A stretch of 64,000 nt of DNA from Microbacterium sp. SA39 (GCF_000967865.1 NZ_JXRU01000035.1:174915-238914), one strand, 5' to 3'. Counted from the stretch's first letter, positions 1 through 9,429 are shown. Translations and numbers: made by a program. The notes: generated from the sequence alone by a model not told the origin.

Positions 1-1261
1 CGCCGGCCGCCATGGCGCAGGCGGAACCGACCTCGGCCTGGCATCCGCCCTCCGCCCCCGAGATCGAGGCATTCGCCTTGAACAGCGACCCGAGAGCCGT
101 TGCGGTCAGCAGGAACCGACGGATGCCGCGGCGGCGGTTCGCCTCGGCGACGAGCTCATCGTCGAGCGGCGTGCGTTTCGGCACTTCGTCTCGCTGCGCT
201 CGCTCAGCACGGCGCTCGTCGCTGCGCTCCTCGCTCAACGACCGGCGTGCGTCCGTCGACGCCCCGCCCCCATCGAAGCCGAGCAGCGCGCTGCCGACGA
301 GCTCGCCGTACGGGGTGACGGCGTTGCCTGCACCGAGCCCGGAGTCCGCCATGAACCGCCACCAGTACATGCCCACGGCAGGAAGGATGCCGGCGGCGCC
401 GTTCGTGGGCGCCGTGACGACCCGTCCGCCCGCGGCGTTCTCCTCGTTCACGGCCAGCGCGAAGGCGCCGAGCCACTCCCCGGGAAGCTCGCGATGTCCT
501 CCGGCCTCGGACTCCTCGAGCTGCGCGCGGATCGTCCCGGCCCGGCGCTTCACCTTCAGGATGCCGGGAAGCACACCGTCCGCGTGCAAGCCGGCCTCGA
601 CGCACTCGGACATCGCATCCCAGATCGCGTCGAGCCCCGTGGCGACCTCCTCCTCGCTCCTCAGCGCCGTCTCGTTGAGTCGCGCGATCTCGGCGATCGA
701 CAGCCCGCTCTCATCGCAGAGCGCGAGCAGCGATGCGGCATCCGCATACGGGTACGGGAAGCCCGCTTTCGTGAGGCGGGCCTCCTCGCCGTCGCGGCGG
801 ATGAAACCGCCGCCGATCGAGTAGTAGGTGTCTTCGGCAACGACCGCGCCGGCTGCGTCCGATGCGGTGAGGGTCATCGCGTTCGGGTGACCGGGGAGGC
901 GCGTGCGCGGCGCGAACACGATGTCGTCCTTCGCGAACGGGACGTCGTGCTCGCCGTGCAGGCGCAGCATCTCCCCCGGCACGAAAGCGGTCCATGCCGA
1001 CCGGACCTCCGCGGGGTCGCAGGTCTCCGGCGAGAGTCCGCGGAGCCCGGCGATGACGGCATCCGGTGTGCCGTGGCCGATGCCGGTCGCACCGAGCGAG
1101 CCGTACAGGGTGCACCCCACGCGCGCGACCCGACCGAGCGCTCCGCTCGCGGCGAGACGCTGCGCGAACTCGAGCGCCGCCCGCATCGGTCCGACGGTGT
1201 GCGAGCTCGACGGCCCCACGCCGATGGAGAAGAGGTCGAAGGCCGAGACGTACGCTGTCAC
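1..1261 (-). CDS. sdaA: L-serine ammonia-lyase, single chain (C-terminus beyond window edge)
   Basis: Deaminates L-serine to pyruvate and ammonia; the family uses a 4Fe-4S cluster in the cytosol. The gene runs off the left edge, so about 420 N-terminal residues are visible. FSIGVGPSSSHTVGPMRAA lies at residues 11-29, the signature TAPTNGAAG near residue 285, and NASISGAEGGCQAEVGSAC near the edge. The GTG start puts the first signature where the family has it. Two oddities: about 60 extra residues sit between the two catalytic signatures, partly encoded by a DNA repeat, and the NGACG cysteine of the E. coli enzyme is alanine here. Identity is secure; whether the insert is tolerated is unknown. 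Confidence 0.93.
   Translation of the reverse strand, partial: MTAYVSAFDLFSIGVGPSSSHTVGPMRAALEFAQRLAASGALGRVARVGCTLYGSLGATGIGHGTPDAVIAGLRGLSPETCDPAEVRSAWTAFVPGEMLRLHGEHDVPFAKDDIVFAPRTRLPGHPNAMTLTASDAAGAVVAEDTYYSIGGGFIRRDGEEARLTKAGFPYPYADAASLLALCDESGLSIAEIARLNETALRSEEEVATGLDAIWDAMSECVEAGLHADGVLPGILKVKRRAGTIRAQLEESEAGGHRELPGEWLGAFALAVNEENAAGGRVVTAPTNGAAGILPAVGMYWWRFMADSGLGAGNAVTPYGELVGSALLGFDGGGASTDARRSLSEERSDERRAERAQRDEVPKRTPLDDELVAEANRRRGIRRFLLTATALGSLFKANASISGAEGGCQAEVGSACAMAAG
174..245 (-). repeat. Microbacteriaceae-type repeat lying in frame inside sdaA
   Basis: On the minus strand the element reads GGTCGTTGAGCGAGGAGCG, then a second related unit TGAGCGAGCGCAGCGAGACG. I recognise this arrangement as a repeat normally found between genes in Microbacteriaceae (from memory, not searched). 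Here it is 72 bp, a multiple of three, and is translated as an Arg/Glu-rich stretch beginning RRSLSEERSDERRAERAQRD. It lies between two conserved catalytic motifs of sdaA, where close homologues such as E. coli SdaA have only a short linker. Confidence 0.7.
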
Positions 1262-1407
1262 TGCTTCAGGCTACGCCGCATTCCCCCGTTTCGGTTCATC
1301 ATCATTAACTTGATCACGCGGACGCCTGCCGCGTCGCGCGTCAACCCCCTTCGCCGGTGGTGGGAGCGACGGCATCCTGATCGGGACGACATACGAAAGG
1401 GGCGATC

Positions 1408-1809
1408 ATGACCGACAGCACGCCGAACCAGGAATCCACGCCGGGCGACGAGGCGGGCGAGGTGAACGCGCTGACGCCGGAGCAGGTGCACACCACGGGT
1501 GACGCCGAGACGTCCGCCGGCGCACAAGCGACCGACGAGGTTCCCGCCGAGGGTCAGGTGCAGAACCCCGGCCAGCAGTCGACGTCGGACCAGGAGTCGA
1601 CGTCGGAGCAGGCAGAGACACCCGCCGAGGCCGATTCGCCGGAGCAGGCCGACCCGGCAGAAGTCCCCAGCACCGAAGAGCTCGAGGAGCCCAGCACGGA
1701 GAAAGACCCCGGCGAGGAGCCGAAGGCCCCGAAACGCGATGAGCCCGAGCCCGACCATGAGGCGGTCGGGATCGGTGTCGTCGACACGGAGGAGCCGCCG
1801 GCCGACTGA
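1408..1809 (+). CDS. Acidic, probably disordered hypothetical protein
   Basis: I do not recognise a family. The 133-residue product is dominated by Glu, Asp, Ser, Thr, Pro and Gln, with imprecise repeats such as STSDQEST / STSEQAET / STEELEE. It has no hydrophobic segment, signal peptide or cysteine and is expected to be disordered and soluble. The GAAAGGGGC sequence six bases before the ATG is a plausible ribosome-binding site. It diverges from sdaA with about 146 bp between starts. Codon use looks like its neighbours, so it is probably a real gene of unknown role. Confidence 0.65.
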   Translation: MTDSTPNQESTPGDEAGEVNALTPEQVHTTGDAETSAGAQATDEVPAEGQVQNPGQQSTSDQESTSEQAETPAEADSPEQADPAEVPSTEELEEPSTEKDPGEEPKAPKRDEPEPDHEAVGIGVVDTEEPPAD

Positions 1810-1820
1810 CCACGGGCGAC

Positions 1821-1912
1821 GCTCCGGTCGCACTTTCTGCCGCCGGGCGATGTTCCGGTCGCATTTTCTGCCGTCTGAATCGCCGTGGGGCGGCAGGAAA
1901 TGCGACCGGAGC
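1821..1912. repeat. Three-copy GCTCCGGTCGCAYTTTCTGCC repeat with an inverted third copy
   Basis: Copy 1 (1821-1844) and copy 2 (1852-1873) are direct; copy 3 (1889-1912) is inverted. Copies 1 and 3 pair over 24 bp with two mismatches and can form a large hairpin. It follows the hypothetical gene and faces the end of the flavoprotein gene, so it could act as a bidirectional terminator or be a small non-autonomous repeat. No coding capacity was seen from 1810 to 1994. Confidence 0.7.
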
Positions 1913-1994
1913 CACAACCCGGGCTCAGGAACCCGAGGGAGGGTAAGGAGCCACTGAGCCCCGGGCCCTGAGCCGGTCGGTGGGTCGAGCGCCG

Positions 1995-3725
1995 CTACTC
2001 GACGAGCTTGCCCTCGGTGTCGACCTCGCACATGAGCTCCGTGATCTCGGCGGAGATCTCCGGGATCGGCTCGCGCGTCACGCCGTCGCGCGGGCTCCAC
2101 ACCAGGTTCACCTGCAGCGTCGGGTCGGTGTCGGGGAAGTCGCTGCGGTTGTGGCATCCGCGGGTCTCACGGCGCTCCAGCGCCGCCTCGAGTGTGGCGC
2201 GTGCGGCGAGGGCCGACGCCTTGAGGTCGAAGGCATGCGCCAGATCCTGGAACCCGGCGATGTCGGGATGGATGCCGATGTCCTCCATGCGCCCCTCGAT
2301 CATGTCGAGGTCCGCGAGACCGGCGAGCAGCCCCTCCTCGGAACGGACGACGCCGGCGTAGTCGGTCATCAGGTTGCGGATCGCGCGCTGCAGGGCCCGC
2401 ACGTTCTCGCGTCCGTCCGCGCTCAGCAGGTCGTCGATCTCAGCGCGCGCCTGAGCGACGGCATCCGCCGAGCGGCGCTGCGCGTCGAGTCCCGCCGCAT
2501 GCGCGATGGCCGCCTGCCCGACGATGCGTCCGTACACGAGAAGCTCGATCAGCGAGTTGCCGCCGAGCCGGTTCGCGCCGTGCAGTCCGCTCGATGCCTC
2601 GCCGATCGCGTACAGCCCGTCGACATCGGTCTGGTGATCTTCGGGACGCACCCACACGCCGCCCATCGAGTAGTGCGCCGTGGGCGCGATCTCGATCGGG
2701 TCGGTCGTGATGTCGAGCATCTGCAGCTCCATCATCGTCTGGTAGACGCGGGGCAGACGGGTCATGATCGTCTCACGCGGCAGGTGGGAGACGTCGAGCC
2801 AGACGCCGCCGTTCTCGGTCCCGCGTCCTTCGGCGATCTCCGTGTAGGCGGCGAGTGCGACGCGGTCGCGGGTCGACAGCTCCATCCGCTCGGGGTCGTA
2901 TTTCTCCATGAACCGCTCGCCGAGCGCGTTGCGCAGGATGCCGCCCTCGCCGCGTGCCGCTTCGGAGATGAGCGTGCCCGCGGCATTCTCGGGCTCGATG
3001 ATGCCGGACGGGTGGAACTGCACCAGCTCGGGGTCGCGCAGACGTGCCCCGGCGTCGACCGCGAGGCGGAACGAGTCGCCGGTGTTCTCATCGCGTCGGG
3101 AGGAGGTGCGCCGCCAGATGCGGTTGTGCCCGCCGGCGGCGAGGATCACGGCATCCGCATGGATGAGGTAACGCGTGCCGTCGGCCTGGTCGAAGCCGTA
3201 CGCGCCGAACACGACGTTGTCGCGCACGAGCAGGCGGGTGATGTAGACGTGGTCGAGGATCGGGACCTCGAGCTGCTCGGCCTTGCGGACGAGAGTCCGC
3301 TGGATCTCGAGGCCGGTGTAGTCCCCGGCGAAGGCGGTGCGGCGGAACGTGTGCGCTCCGAAGAAGCGCTGTGAGATGCGGCCGTCGTCCTCGCGCGCGA
3401 AGTCCATGCCCCAGCGTTCGAGATCGCGGATGCCGCGCTCCGCGCCCTGCGTCACGATCTCGACGGTGTGCGGGTTGGCGAGCAGGTAGCTCTCCTTGAT
3501 CGTGTCGGCGGCGTGCTGCTGCCAGCTGTCGTCGGCATCCATGGTTCCGAGAGCGGCGTTGATGCCGCCGGCCGCGAGCGAGGTGTGGGCATCCTGTCGG
3601 GGGCGCTTGCCGACGGCGAGGACGTCGATTCCGTGCTCGGCGACCTCGATCGCCGCCCGCAGGCCGGAGCCGCCGGTCCCGATGACGAGGACCGTGGTGG
3701 AGATCTGACGTTCGCGTGTACTCAT
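1995..3725 (-). CDS. FAD-binding flavoprotein of the SdhA/FrdA/NadB superfamily
   Basis: A 576-residue flavoprotein that probably oxidises a dicarboxylate or amino-dicarboxylate, or reduces fumarate. It has the N-terminal FAD loop GTGGSGLRAA, HTSLAAGGINAALG, the substrate motif VQFHPSGI, STRDRVALA, PTAHYSMGGV and GEASSGLHGANRLGGNSL. The start at 3725 (MSTRERQ) is chosen because the next upstream start adds residues without resemblance to the family. No iron-sulfur or membrane-anchor subunit is adjacent, so it is not an ordinary succinate dehydrogenase operon; L-aspartate oxidase or a stand-alone soluble fumarate-reductase-like enzyme is possible. The divergent LysR gene is its likely regulator. 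Confidence 0.85.
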   Translation of the reverse strand: MSTRERQISTTVLVIGTGGSGLRAAIEVAEHGIDVLAVGKRPRQDAHTSLAAGGINAALGTMDADDSWQQHAADTIKESYLLANPHTVEIVTQGAERGIRDLERWGMDFAREDDGRISQRFFGAHTFRRTAFAGDYTGLEIQRTLVRKAEQLEVPILDHVYITRLLVRDNVVFGAYGFDQADGTRYLIHADAVILAAGGHNRIWRRTSSRRDENTGDSFRLAVDAGARLRDPELVQFHPSGIIEPENAAGTLISEAARGEGGILRNALGERFMEKYDPERMELSTRDRVALAAYTEIAEGRGTENGGVWLDVSHLPRETIMTRLPRVYQTMMELQMLDITTDPIEIAPTAHYSMGGVWVRPEDHQTDVDGLYAIGEASSGLHGANRLGGNSLIELLVYGRIVGQAAIAHAAGLDAQRRSADAVAQARAEIDDLLSADGRENVRALQRAIRNLMTDYAGVVRSEEGLLAGLADLDMIEGRMEDIGIHPDIAGFQDLAHAFDLKASALAARATLEAALERRETRGCHNRSDFPDTDPTLQVNLVWSPRDGVTREPIPEISAEITELMCEVDTEGKLVE

Positions 3726-3762
3726 GAAATCCACGCTAGTCAGGCGGTCGTCAGTACTCCAA

Positions 3763-3788
3763 TGCATAGTTCCTCTTCGAACGATGCA
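3763..3788. promoter_or_regulatory. Possible LysR operator between flavoprotein and lysR genes
   Basis: The 71-bp divergent gap contains TGCAT and ATGCA as interrupted inverted arms (3763-3767 and 3784-3788). LysR proteins usually bind interrupted dyads in the gap they share with a target gene. The arms are only five bases long, so this is a weak call. Confidence 0.3.
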
Positions 3789-3796
3789 GCTACGCT

Positions 3797-4732
3797 ATGA
3801 CTATGAACCTCGAGCAGTTGCGTGGGTTCGTCGAGGTTGCCCGCCTCGGCCACTTCACCCGCGCCTCAGAGCACCTGCATCTGGCGCAGCCGTCGCTGAG
3901 CCGCCAGATCTCCACGTTGGAGCGCGAACTGGGTGCCGAGCTGTTCCATCGCGCACGCGGTCACATCGCGCTCACCGCCGCCGGTGAGACACTGCTTCCG
4001 CGTGCGCAGCGCATGCTCGCCGAAGCCGACGCCATCCGCGATGAGATGGAAGAGCTGCAGGGATTGCGCCGCGGACGCGTGCGGCTCGGCGCTCCTCCCA
4101 CGCTGTGCATCAGTCTCGTGGCCGAGGCGCTCAGCGACTTCCACGCCGCGCACCCCGACGTCGACCTGCACCTCATCGAGAGCGGCTCTCGTCTGCTCGT
4201 CGAGCAACTCGCCGTCGGCGCCGTCGACATCGCGCTCATCACCGAGTCCGACGGGCCGCCGCCGTCGGGCTTCAGCCTCACGCGCACGCCGCTGCTCACC
4301 GAGGAGCTCGTCGTCGTCTCTGCCGCTTCCCGCCCACCGGTGGCGGTCACCCCCGCGATCGGGCTCGATCATCTCGCCACGCTTCCGCTGATCGCCCTCG
4401 ACGCCACGTACGAACTGCGCGCCACGACGGATGCCGCATTCCGCTCGGCGGGCCTCGACCCGACGCCGGTGCTGGAGGGGGCCGAGATGGATGCCGTGCT
4501 CCGCTTCGCCGAACGCGGTCTCGGCGTGGCTGTGGTGCCGGCGATGGTGCTTCTCGATCGCCCGGCGCTGCGATCCGTGCGGCTGACGCACCCGATGATG
4601 ACCCGCGTCGTGAGCCTCGCCCACCGCTCCGATGTGACGCCCGCCGTCGCGGTCGCCGCCATGCGGAAGGTGATCCTCGCGACCGCAGCCGAGGTGGCCC
4701 GCAAGGATCCGGCGATCACGAGCCTGCTCTAG
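3797..4732 (+). CDS. LysR-family transcriptional regulator
   Basis: A 311-residue LysR regulator. The N-terminal winged helix-turn-helix is textbook (FTRASEHLHLAQPSLSRQIS, residues about 21-40), followed by ELGAELFHR and a periplasmic-binding-like effector domain from about residue 95 to the end. It is divergent from the flavoprotein gene, the usual arrangement for a LysR regulator and its target. Its stop codon overlaps the stop of the convergent APC permease gene. The effector cannot be read from sequence. The second Met (MNLEQLRGF) is an equally plausible start. Confidence 0.92.
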   Translation: MTMNLEQLRGFVEVARLGHFTRASEHLHLAQPSLSRQISTLERELGAELFHRARGHIALTAAGETLLPRAQRMLAEADAIRDEMEELQGLRRGRVRLGAPPTLCISLVAEALSDFHAAHPDVDLHLIESGSRLLVEQLAVGAVDIALITESDGPPPSGFSLTRTPLLTEELVVVSAASRPPVAVTPAIGLDHLATLPLIALDATYELRATTDAAFRSAGLDPTPVLEGAEMDAVLRFAERGLGVAVVPAMVLLDRPALRSVRLTHPMMTRVVSLAHRSDVTPAVAVAAMRKVILATAAEVARKDPAITSLL

Positions 4733-6261
4733 GTAGCGCGGCGCGAACGAGACAACTTCACGGTCGCCTGTACCCAGCCCATGATCGCTGAGATCACCAT
4801 TGCGCCGAGCAGAATCGCACTCACGATTCCGAACGCGGGAACCCCTTTCCCATCGACGTCTCCGACGAGAGTCGGGAAATTGGCGATGATGAGCACCGCA
4901 GCTCCAATGAGGCCCACGAAGGCCAGACCCGGCGCGACGATGCGGGACCACATCGACTCTGAGACCCGCTCGCGTCGACTGTAGACGATGACGGCGACGG
5001 AGGTGGCGGCCATGATCAGGACGACGGGGAGCACGGCACCGCTGGAGAACCAGCCGAACACCTGCCGAACTGGGTCGAGTCCGAGCACCGCGAACAGCAC
5101 GACGAGCACCGCTGCGGTCGACGTCTGCACCAGCGAGGAGACATGCGGTGAACGGTGGCGTGCATGCACATGGGCGAGCCGCCGGGGAAGAGTGCCCGAC
5201 ATCGCCATCGAGTGCTGATAGCGGCTGATCACGTTGTGGAACGACAGGACGCATGCGAACATCGAGCTCACCAGCAGCACGTTCGTGATCGTGGCTCCCG
5301 CGGCACCGAAGTACTTCGCCGCCGTTACCAGAATGGTCGAGCCGGGGTCCTCGGCGACGACGTCCATGATCTTCGACGGTCCCCAGGCCATGATCATCCC
5401 CCAGGACGCGATCACATAGAAGACGCCGACGAGGATGACCGAGAGGTAGGTCGCCCGGGGGATGGTGCGGTGGGGATCACGCGCCTCGTCACGATAAACG
5501 GCGGTCGACTCGAACCCGATGAAGGCCGCGACACCGAACATCAGTCCGACGCCGGGCGACCCGCTGAGCACATTCGCGGGCGCGAACGGGGCGAGGGAGA
5601 GACCCTCCGCGCCTCCTGACACCGTTACAGCACCGACGATTACGAGCACCACCGCGACCTCGGCGATCAGCACGACAGCGAGCACCTTGGAAGACAGATC
5701 GATGTCGCGATAGCCGAGGATGCCTACGACGGCGATGGAAGCGAGCGCGAAGAGCCACCAGGGGATGTCCGGCCTGCCGACGGCAGCGACGGCGTTGCCG
5801 AGGATATAACCGATATAGCCGAACACGGCAACCTGGCTCATCGTGTATGCCACGACGGCCACGTAGGCAGCGGCGAGACCCGATCGTTCGCCGAGACCGT
5901 AGCGGATGAAGGTGTAGAACGCTCCCGGGCGCGGAACATGGCGCGCCATCATCGCGAAGCCGACGGCGAAGAGAACGAGGAGGACGGCGGCCGCAGCATA
6001 CATGGTGGGAAATCCGACACCGTTGCCGATCAGGATGCCGAGTGGCACTCCCCCGCCGACGACGGTCAGCGGGGCGGCGGCAGCCACGACCATGAAGACG
6101 ATCGACGACACCCCCAATGAACCCACGAGACGTGCACGGTCGGGTCGATCCTCCCGAACCGGACTGTCGGCGGCGAGGTCTTCAGCGCGCTGAGTCATCA
6201 TCATCCTTCCGTCCCCATTCTCGCCGGCCGAGCCACCGTCGGCACCGCCCCTGTCTGTCAT
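4729..6261 (-). CDS. APC-superfamily amino acid/amine permease
   Basis: A 510-residue integral membrane transporter with about 12 hydrophobic segments from residue 50 on, preceded by a hydrophilic tail. [16 protein letters not shown] in the early helices and [25 protein letters not shown] in the centre are characteristic of APC permeases. The ATG at 6261 overlaps the stop of the RpiB-like gene (ATGA) and has GGAGG eight bases upstream, so it replaces a longer in-frame start. It is the last gene of the GntR-locus minus-strand operon and could import a substrate or export an amine. The substrate is unknown. Confidence 0.85.
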   Translation of the reverse strand: MTDRGGADGGSAGENGDGRMMMTQRAEDLAADSPVREDRPDRARLVGSLGVSSIVFMVVAAAAPLTVVGGGVPLGILIGNGVGFPTMYAAAAVLLVLFAVGFAMMARHVPRPGAFYTFIRYGLGERSGLAAAYVAVVAYTMSQVAVFGYIGYILGNAVAAVGRPDIPWWLFALASIAVVGILGYRDIDLSSKVLAVVLIAEVAVVLVIVGAVTVSGGAEGLSLAPFAPANVLSGSPGVGLMFGVAAFIGFESTAVYRDEARDPHRTIPRATYLSVILVGVFYVIASWGMIMAWGPSKIMDVVAEDPGSTILVTAAKYFGAAGATITNVLLVSSMFACVLSFHNVISRYQHSMAMSGTLPRRLAHVHARHRSPHVSSLVQTSTAAVLVVLFAVLGLDPVRQVFGWFSSGAVLPVVLIMAATSVAVIVYSRRERVSESMWSRIVAPGLAFVGLIGAAVLIIANFPTLVGDVDGKGVPAFGIVSAILLGAMVISAIMGWVQATVKLSRSRRAT

Positions 6262-6719
6262 GATTTCGCCTCCAGCAATCGAATACGGTCGACCTTGGCC
6301 GCGGAAGCGCTCTCCGGATCGAAGCGGTAGCCGAGCCATTCGCTGACGAGCCGCCGAGCAAGCTCGAGGCCGACCACCCGCTGGCCCATCGTGAGCACCT
6401 GCGCATCGTTTGACAGCACCGAGCGCTCCACGGAGTACGAGTCGTGCGCGGTCACCGCACGGATGCCGGGAACCTTGTTCGCAGCGATCGCGACACCGAG
6501 GCCCGTCCCGCAGACGAGCAGCGCGCGATCAGCGTCACCTGCCGCGACCTGCCTCGCTGCTGACGCGGCGACATCCGGGTACGGCGTATGCCCGTCGGCA
6601 TCAACGCCGACGTCGACCACGGAGACGACCCGCGGATCACCCTCGAGATCGCGTTTCAGCGCTTCCTTGTATTCGAATCCTGCGTCGTCGCTGCCGACAA
6701 CGATGCGCCACTGCGTCAT
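6258..6719 (-). CDS. RpiB/LacAB-family sugar-phosphate isomerase, tetrulose-type candidate
   Basis: A 153-residue aldose-ketose isomerase. The catalytic cysteine is in [13 protein letters not shown] (C70). Two residues that are histidine in ribose-5-phosphate isomerase B are changed: DHAG is DDAG (D12), and the HND histidine, credited with opening the furanose ring, is serine (S103). A four-carbon ketose 4-phosphate cannot form a furanose ring, so loss of the ring-opening histidine would fit a D-erythrulose 4-phosphate isomerase. It is coupled by ATGA overlaps to the kinase upstream and the permease downstream, with GGAGG before its start. The tetrulose assignment is inference from these changes and the neighbours. 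Confidence 0.8.
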   Translation of the reverse strand: MTQWRIVVGSDDAGFEYKEALKRDLEGDPRVVSVVDVGVDADGHTPYPDVAASAARQVAAGDADRALLVCGTGLGVAIAANKVPGIRAVTAHDSYSVERSVLSNDAQVLTMGQRVVGLELARRLVSEWLGYRFDPESASAAKVDRIRLLEAKS

Positions 6720-8428
6720 GCGTCCACCTCCATGTGTGAGAGTGCCTCCACGATGTACCCGAAGGAGATTGCTCCGGCGTCGGGGTGACCGATGCTGCGT
6801 TCGGCAAGCGGGCGCGCTCGGCCGAGCCGCGGGGCGAGGGACGCGGTCTCATGGGCGGCGCGTCGCGCGACGTCGACCGCGAAGGACCAGGAGTCCGACA
6901 GTGACGTTCCACCGTCGTGGCGCGCGCGCAGTTCGGCGGCGAAAGGCTCGAACGCGTCGACCATCGTCTTGTCGCCGACCTCGGCCTTACCCAGCCGCTG
7001 AACAGCAGCGAGCCCCGCCTCGACGGCGGACACCACGGCATCCGCATTCCCACCGCCCCCGTCGCGCAAGGCTCCCGCCGCCGCGGAGATGGCGGCGGCC
7101 CAGAGGGCTCCCGAGGTACCGCCGGCTCGTTCCGACCAAGCATCGGCGGCGGCCGTGAGCGCGGCATGAGCGCCGGCGCCGGACTCGACAGCGGACCGGG
7201 CCGCGTCGTCGGCGGCGGCGATTCCGCGCGCCATCCCGATGCCATGATCTCCGTCTCCGGCGATCGCATCGATTCGGCCCAACTCTTCCTGATGTTCGAC
7301 GAGAGCCGCCCGCACGAGACCTGCGGCCTCCAGTACTGCCGGGGCCAGCCGGGCGAGGGTCGCCGTTTCGGCGGTGAACCCGGCGTCTTCGGCAACCTCT
7401 CCGACCAGCTCGGCGGTCGCCTGCCCCATCTCCAGCGCTCCCTTGCGGTACGCGGGAGTCGCCGCCGCCGCACGCCACAGCGGTTCGAGCTCGTCATCCA
7501 GCCACACGAGTGTGAGGGACAACCCGCCCATGTCGAGACTCGTGACGAGTTCACCGCACTCCGGTTCGACCAGGTCGAGACCCGCGTCGCGAAGAAGTCG
7601 GCCCGCGGCACCGAAGACCACGAAGAGCTCCTCGTACGAGACCGATCCCAGCCCGTTGACGAGAACCGCCACCCGGCCATCGGCTCCGTCGGGCCGCTCC
7701 GCAAGAAGGGCTTTCACCAGCGTGGACGCGAGATCGGACGCCGTTGCCAACGGCACATCGCGGATTCCCGGTTCCCCGTGGATTCCGAGCCCGACGGACA
7801 TCTGCCCATCCGGAACGGTGAACAACGGCTCCGTCGCGCCCGGCAGCGTGCATCCGGAGAAGGCCACTCCCAGTGTTCGGGTGCGGGCGTTTGCGAGACG
7901 GGCGAGACGCTCGACCTCGTCGAGAGAATCGCCTCGATCCGCCGAGGCTCCGGCGATCTTGAAGACCGCGAAGTCACCGGCGATTCCTCGCCGCTTGGCT
8001 TGCTCCTCGGCCGGGGCGCTTGCGATATCATCCGTCACGAGCACCGTCCGCACGTCGATCCCGTCGCCGGCGAGGCGCTCAGCAGCGAGGCCGAAGTGCA
8101 GGACGTCGCCGGCGTAGTTTCCGAAGCTGAACAGGACGCCGCCTCCGCTGTCGGCCGCTTTCGCCACTCGATACGCCTGTCCGGCCGATGGCGATGTGAA
8201 CACGTTCCCGCATACCGCGCCTGTCGCCAATCCGGGTCCGACGATGCCGGCGAACGCCGGGTAGTGGCCTGAGCCCCCGCCGATCACGACCGCGACCCGC
8301 CCCGGAGTCGTCGCGGTGCTGCGCACCACACCCCCGTCGACGCGTCGCACGTAGCGCCCGTATGCTGCGACGAGACCGTCGATGGCGTCGTCGGCGAACT
8401 CCTCGACCGTGTCGATGACTCTGGTCAT
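6716..8428 (-). CDS. Two-domain (DhaK-DhaL) ketose kinase, dihydroxyacetone kinase family
   Basis: An ATP-dependent kinase of 570 residues that phosphorylates a short ketose. The N-terminal DhaK domain has [12 protein letters not shown] (residues 50-61) and GIHGEPG, whose H217 matches the histidine that binds the substrate carbonyl. The C-terminal DhaL domain has the ATP-site signature GDGDHG (391-396) and GGTSGALW. This fusion occurs in dihydroxyacetone kinases and in the D- and L-erythrulose kinases of mycobacterial threitol/erythritol pathways. The adjacent isomerases favour a tetrulose. It is joined to both neighbours by 4-bp overlaps. Confidence 0.9.
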   Translation of the reverse strand: MTRVIDTVEEFADDAIDGLVAAYGRYVRRVDGGVVRSTATTPGRVAVVIGGGSGHYPAFAGIVGPGLATGAVCGNVFTSPSAGQAYRVAKAADSGGGVLFSFGNYAGDVLHFGLAAERLAGDGIDVRTVLVTDDIASAPAEEQAKRRGIAGDFAVFKIAGASADRGDSLDEVERLARLANARTRTLGVAFSGCTLPGATEPLFTVPDGQMSVGLGIHGEPGIRDVPLATASDLASTLVKALLAERPDGADGRVAVLVNGLGSVSYEELFVVFGAAGRLLRDAGLDLVEPECGELVTSLDMGGLSLTLVWLDDELEPLWRAAAATPAYRKGALEMGQATAELVGEVAEDAGFTAETATLARLAPAVLEAAGLVRAALVEHQEELGRIDAIAGDGDHGIGMARGIAAADDAARSAVESGAGAHAALTAAADAWSERAGGTSGALWAAAISAAAGALRDGGGGNADAVVSAVEAGLAAVQRLGKAEVGDKTMVDAFEPFAAELRARHDGGTSLSDSWSFAVDVARRAAHETASLAPRLGRARPLAERSIGHPDAGAISFGYIVEALSHMEVDA

Positions 8429-9429
8429 GGGCGGTGTCCTTCCGTCGGAGCGGTACGCGGGAGGATGGTTCGCAGGTAGTCGCGGTTCTGCGCACTGACG
8501 CTCAATCCGTCGCCGCCGTAGTGCTCGCAGGTGATGGTGCCCGCGAAACCAGCGGCGATCGCCTCCTGCACAGCCCAGCGGTAGTCGATGAGGCCGAGCG
8601 CCATCGAGGTGGGGACGGCAGTGTAAAGACCCGCTGTCGCATCCTCATCACGCGCGTAGTTCTTGACATGCCAATAGTTCGTGTATGGCAGCACGCGGGT
8701 GAGAACCTCGCGCCAGTCCTCGATGGGACGGTGCAGGCGGATGAGGTTCCCCGTGTCGGGGTTGAGCCCGACGTTGTCACGGTCGATCTCCTCGACGAGT
8801 CGCACCGATGACTCGGCGGTACCGAGGTACGTGTCCTCGTACATCTCCAGGGTGAGCAGCACGCCGACCTCGCTCGCGTGATCGGCAAGTTCCCGGATGC
8901 TGCGCACCGCAGCATCCCACCGGTGAAGGTCCGCGGGGTCGTTGACGGCGCCCGATTCGGTCCAGAACCACAGCGCCTGCTTCTGCGCGGGATGAAGAGG
9001 CTCGTGCAGCCCGAGCGAGAAGACGGGTGCCCCGAGCTCCGCGGCGGCATCGATCGAGCGGTGGCTGTACGCGAGGTTGGCCTTCGCGGAATCGGCGTGG
9101 ATCACCGATCGACGGATCGCTGCGACGGCGGCGATCCTGAGACCGGCGTCGTCCGCCGCGGCGCGCAACTCCGCGCGTTCCGCAGCGTCGAGATCGCCGG
9201 CCTTCAGCCACACGTCGGTGAGCTCGACCTGATCGAATCCGGCGTCGGCGACCTGGAGCAGACTGGCTCGCCAGGCGTCGGGGCCGAGGGCGCGCACGCT
9301 CGTCCCGTCGGGCAGAGGGTCGGGGAACTGCAGTAGTCCCGCGGCGATCGGCCAGCTTTGACGGTCGAGGGTCGCCGCGTCGTGCGTTTGCGCGCGCCGT
9401 GATGCGGCCGGGAGGGAGGTGATGCTCAT
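8425..9429 (-). CDS. Sugar phosphate isomerase/epimerase, TIM-barrel (AP_endonuc_2 family)
   Basis: A 334-residue TIM-barrel protein. The expected metal quartet is visible: E195 in LTLEMYEDT, D225 in GLNPDTGN, H254 in YWHVKNY and E302 in TCEHYGGDG. The family isomerises or epimerises sugars and sugar phosphates; LerI-type members convert L-erythrulose phosphate. The start at 9429 (MSITSLPAA) overlaps the stop of the upstream permease gene. Next to an erythrulose-kinase-like enzyme and an RpiB-like isomerase, a tetrulose phosphate is the simplest substrate guess. About 25 N-terminal residues before the barrel look poorly conserved. Confidence 0.85.
   Translation of the reverse strand: MSITSLPAASRRAQTHDAATLDRQSWPIAAGLLQFPDPLPDGTSVRALGPDAWRASLLQVADAGFDQVELTDVWLKAGDLDAAERAELRAAADDAGLRIAAVAAIRRSVIHADSAKANLAYSHRSIDAAAELGAPVFSLGLHEPLHPAQKQALWFWTESGAVNDPADLHRWDAAVRSIRELADHASEVGVLLTLEMYEDTYLGTAESSVRLVEEIDRDNVGLNPDTGNLIRLHRPIEDWREVLTRVLPYTNYWHVKNYARDEDATAGLYTAVPTSMALGLIDYRWAVQEAIAAGFAGTITCEHYGGDGLSVSAQNRDYLRTILPRTAPTEGHRP

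Noticed and set aside
1258..2157. Minus-strand open frame antisense to the acidic protein gene
   Set aside because: Low-complexity Leu/Arg-rich shadow of the GA-rich sense strand, ending in the sdaA start.
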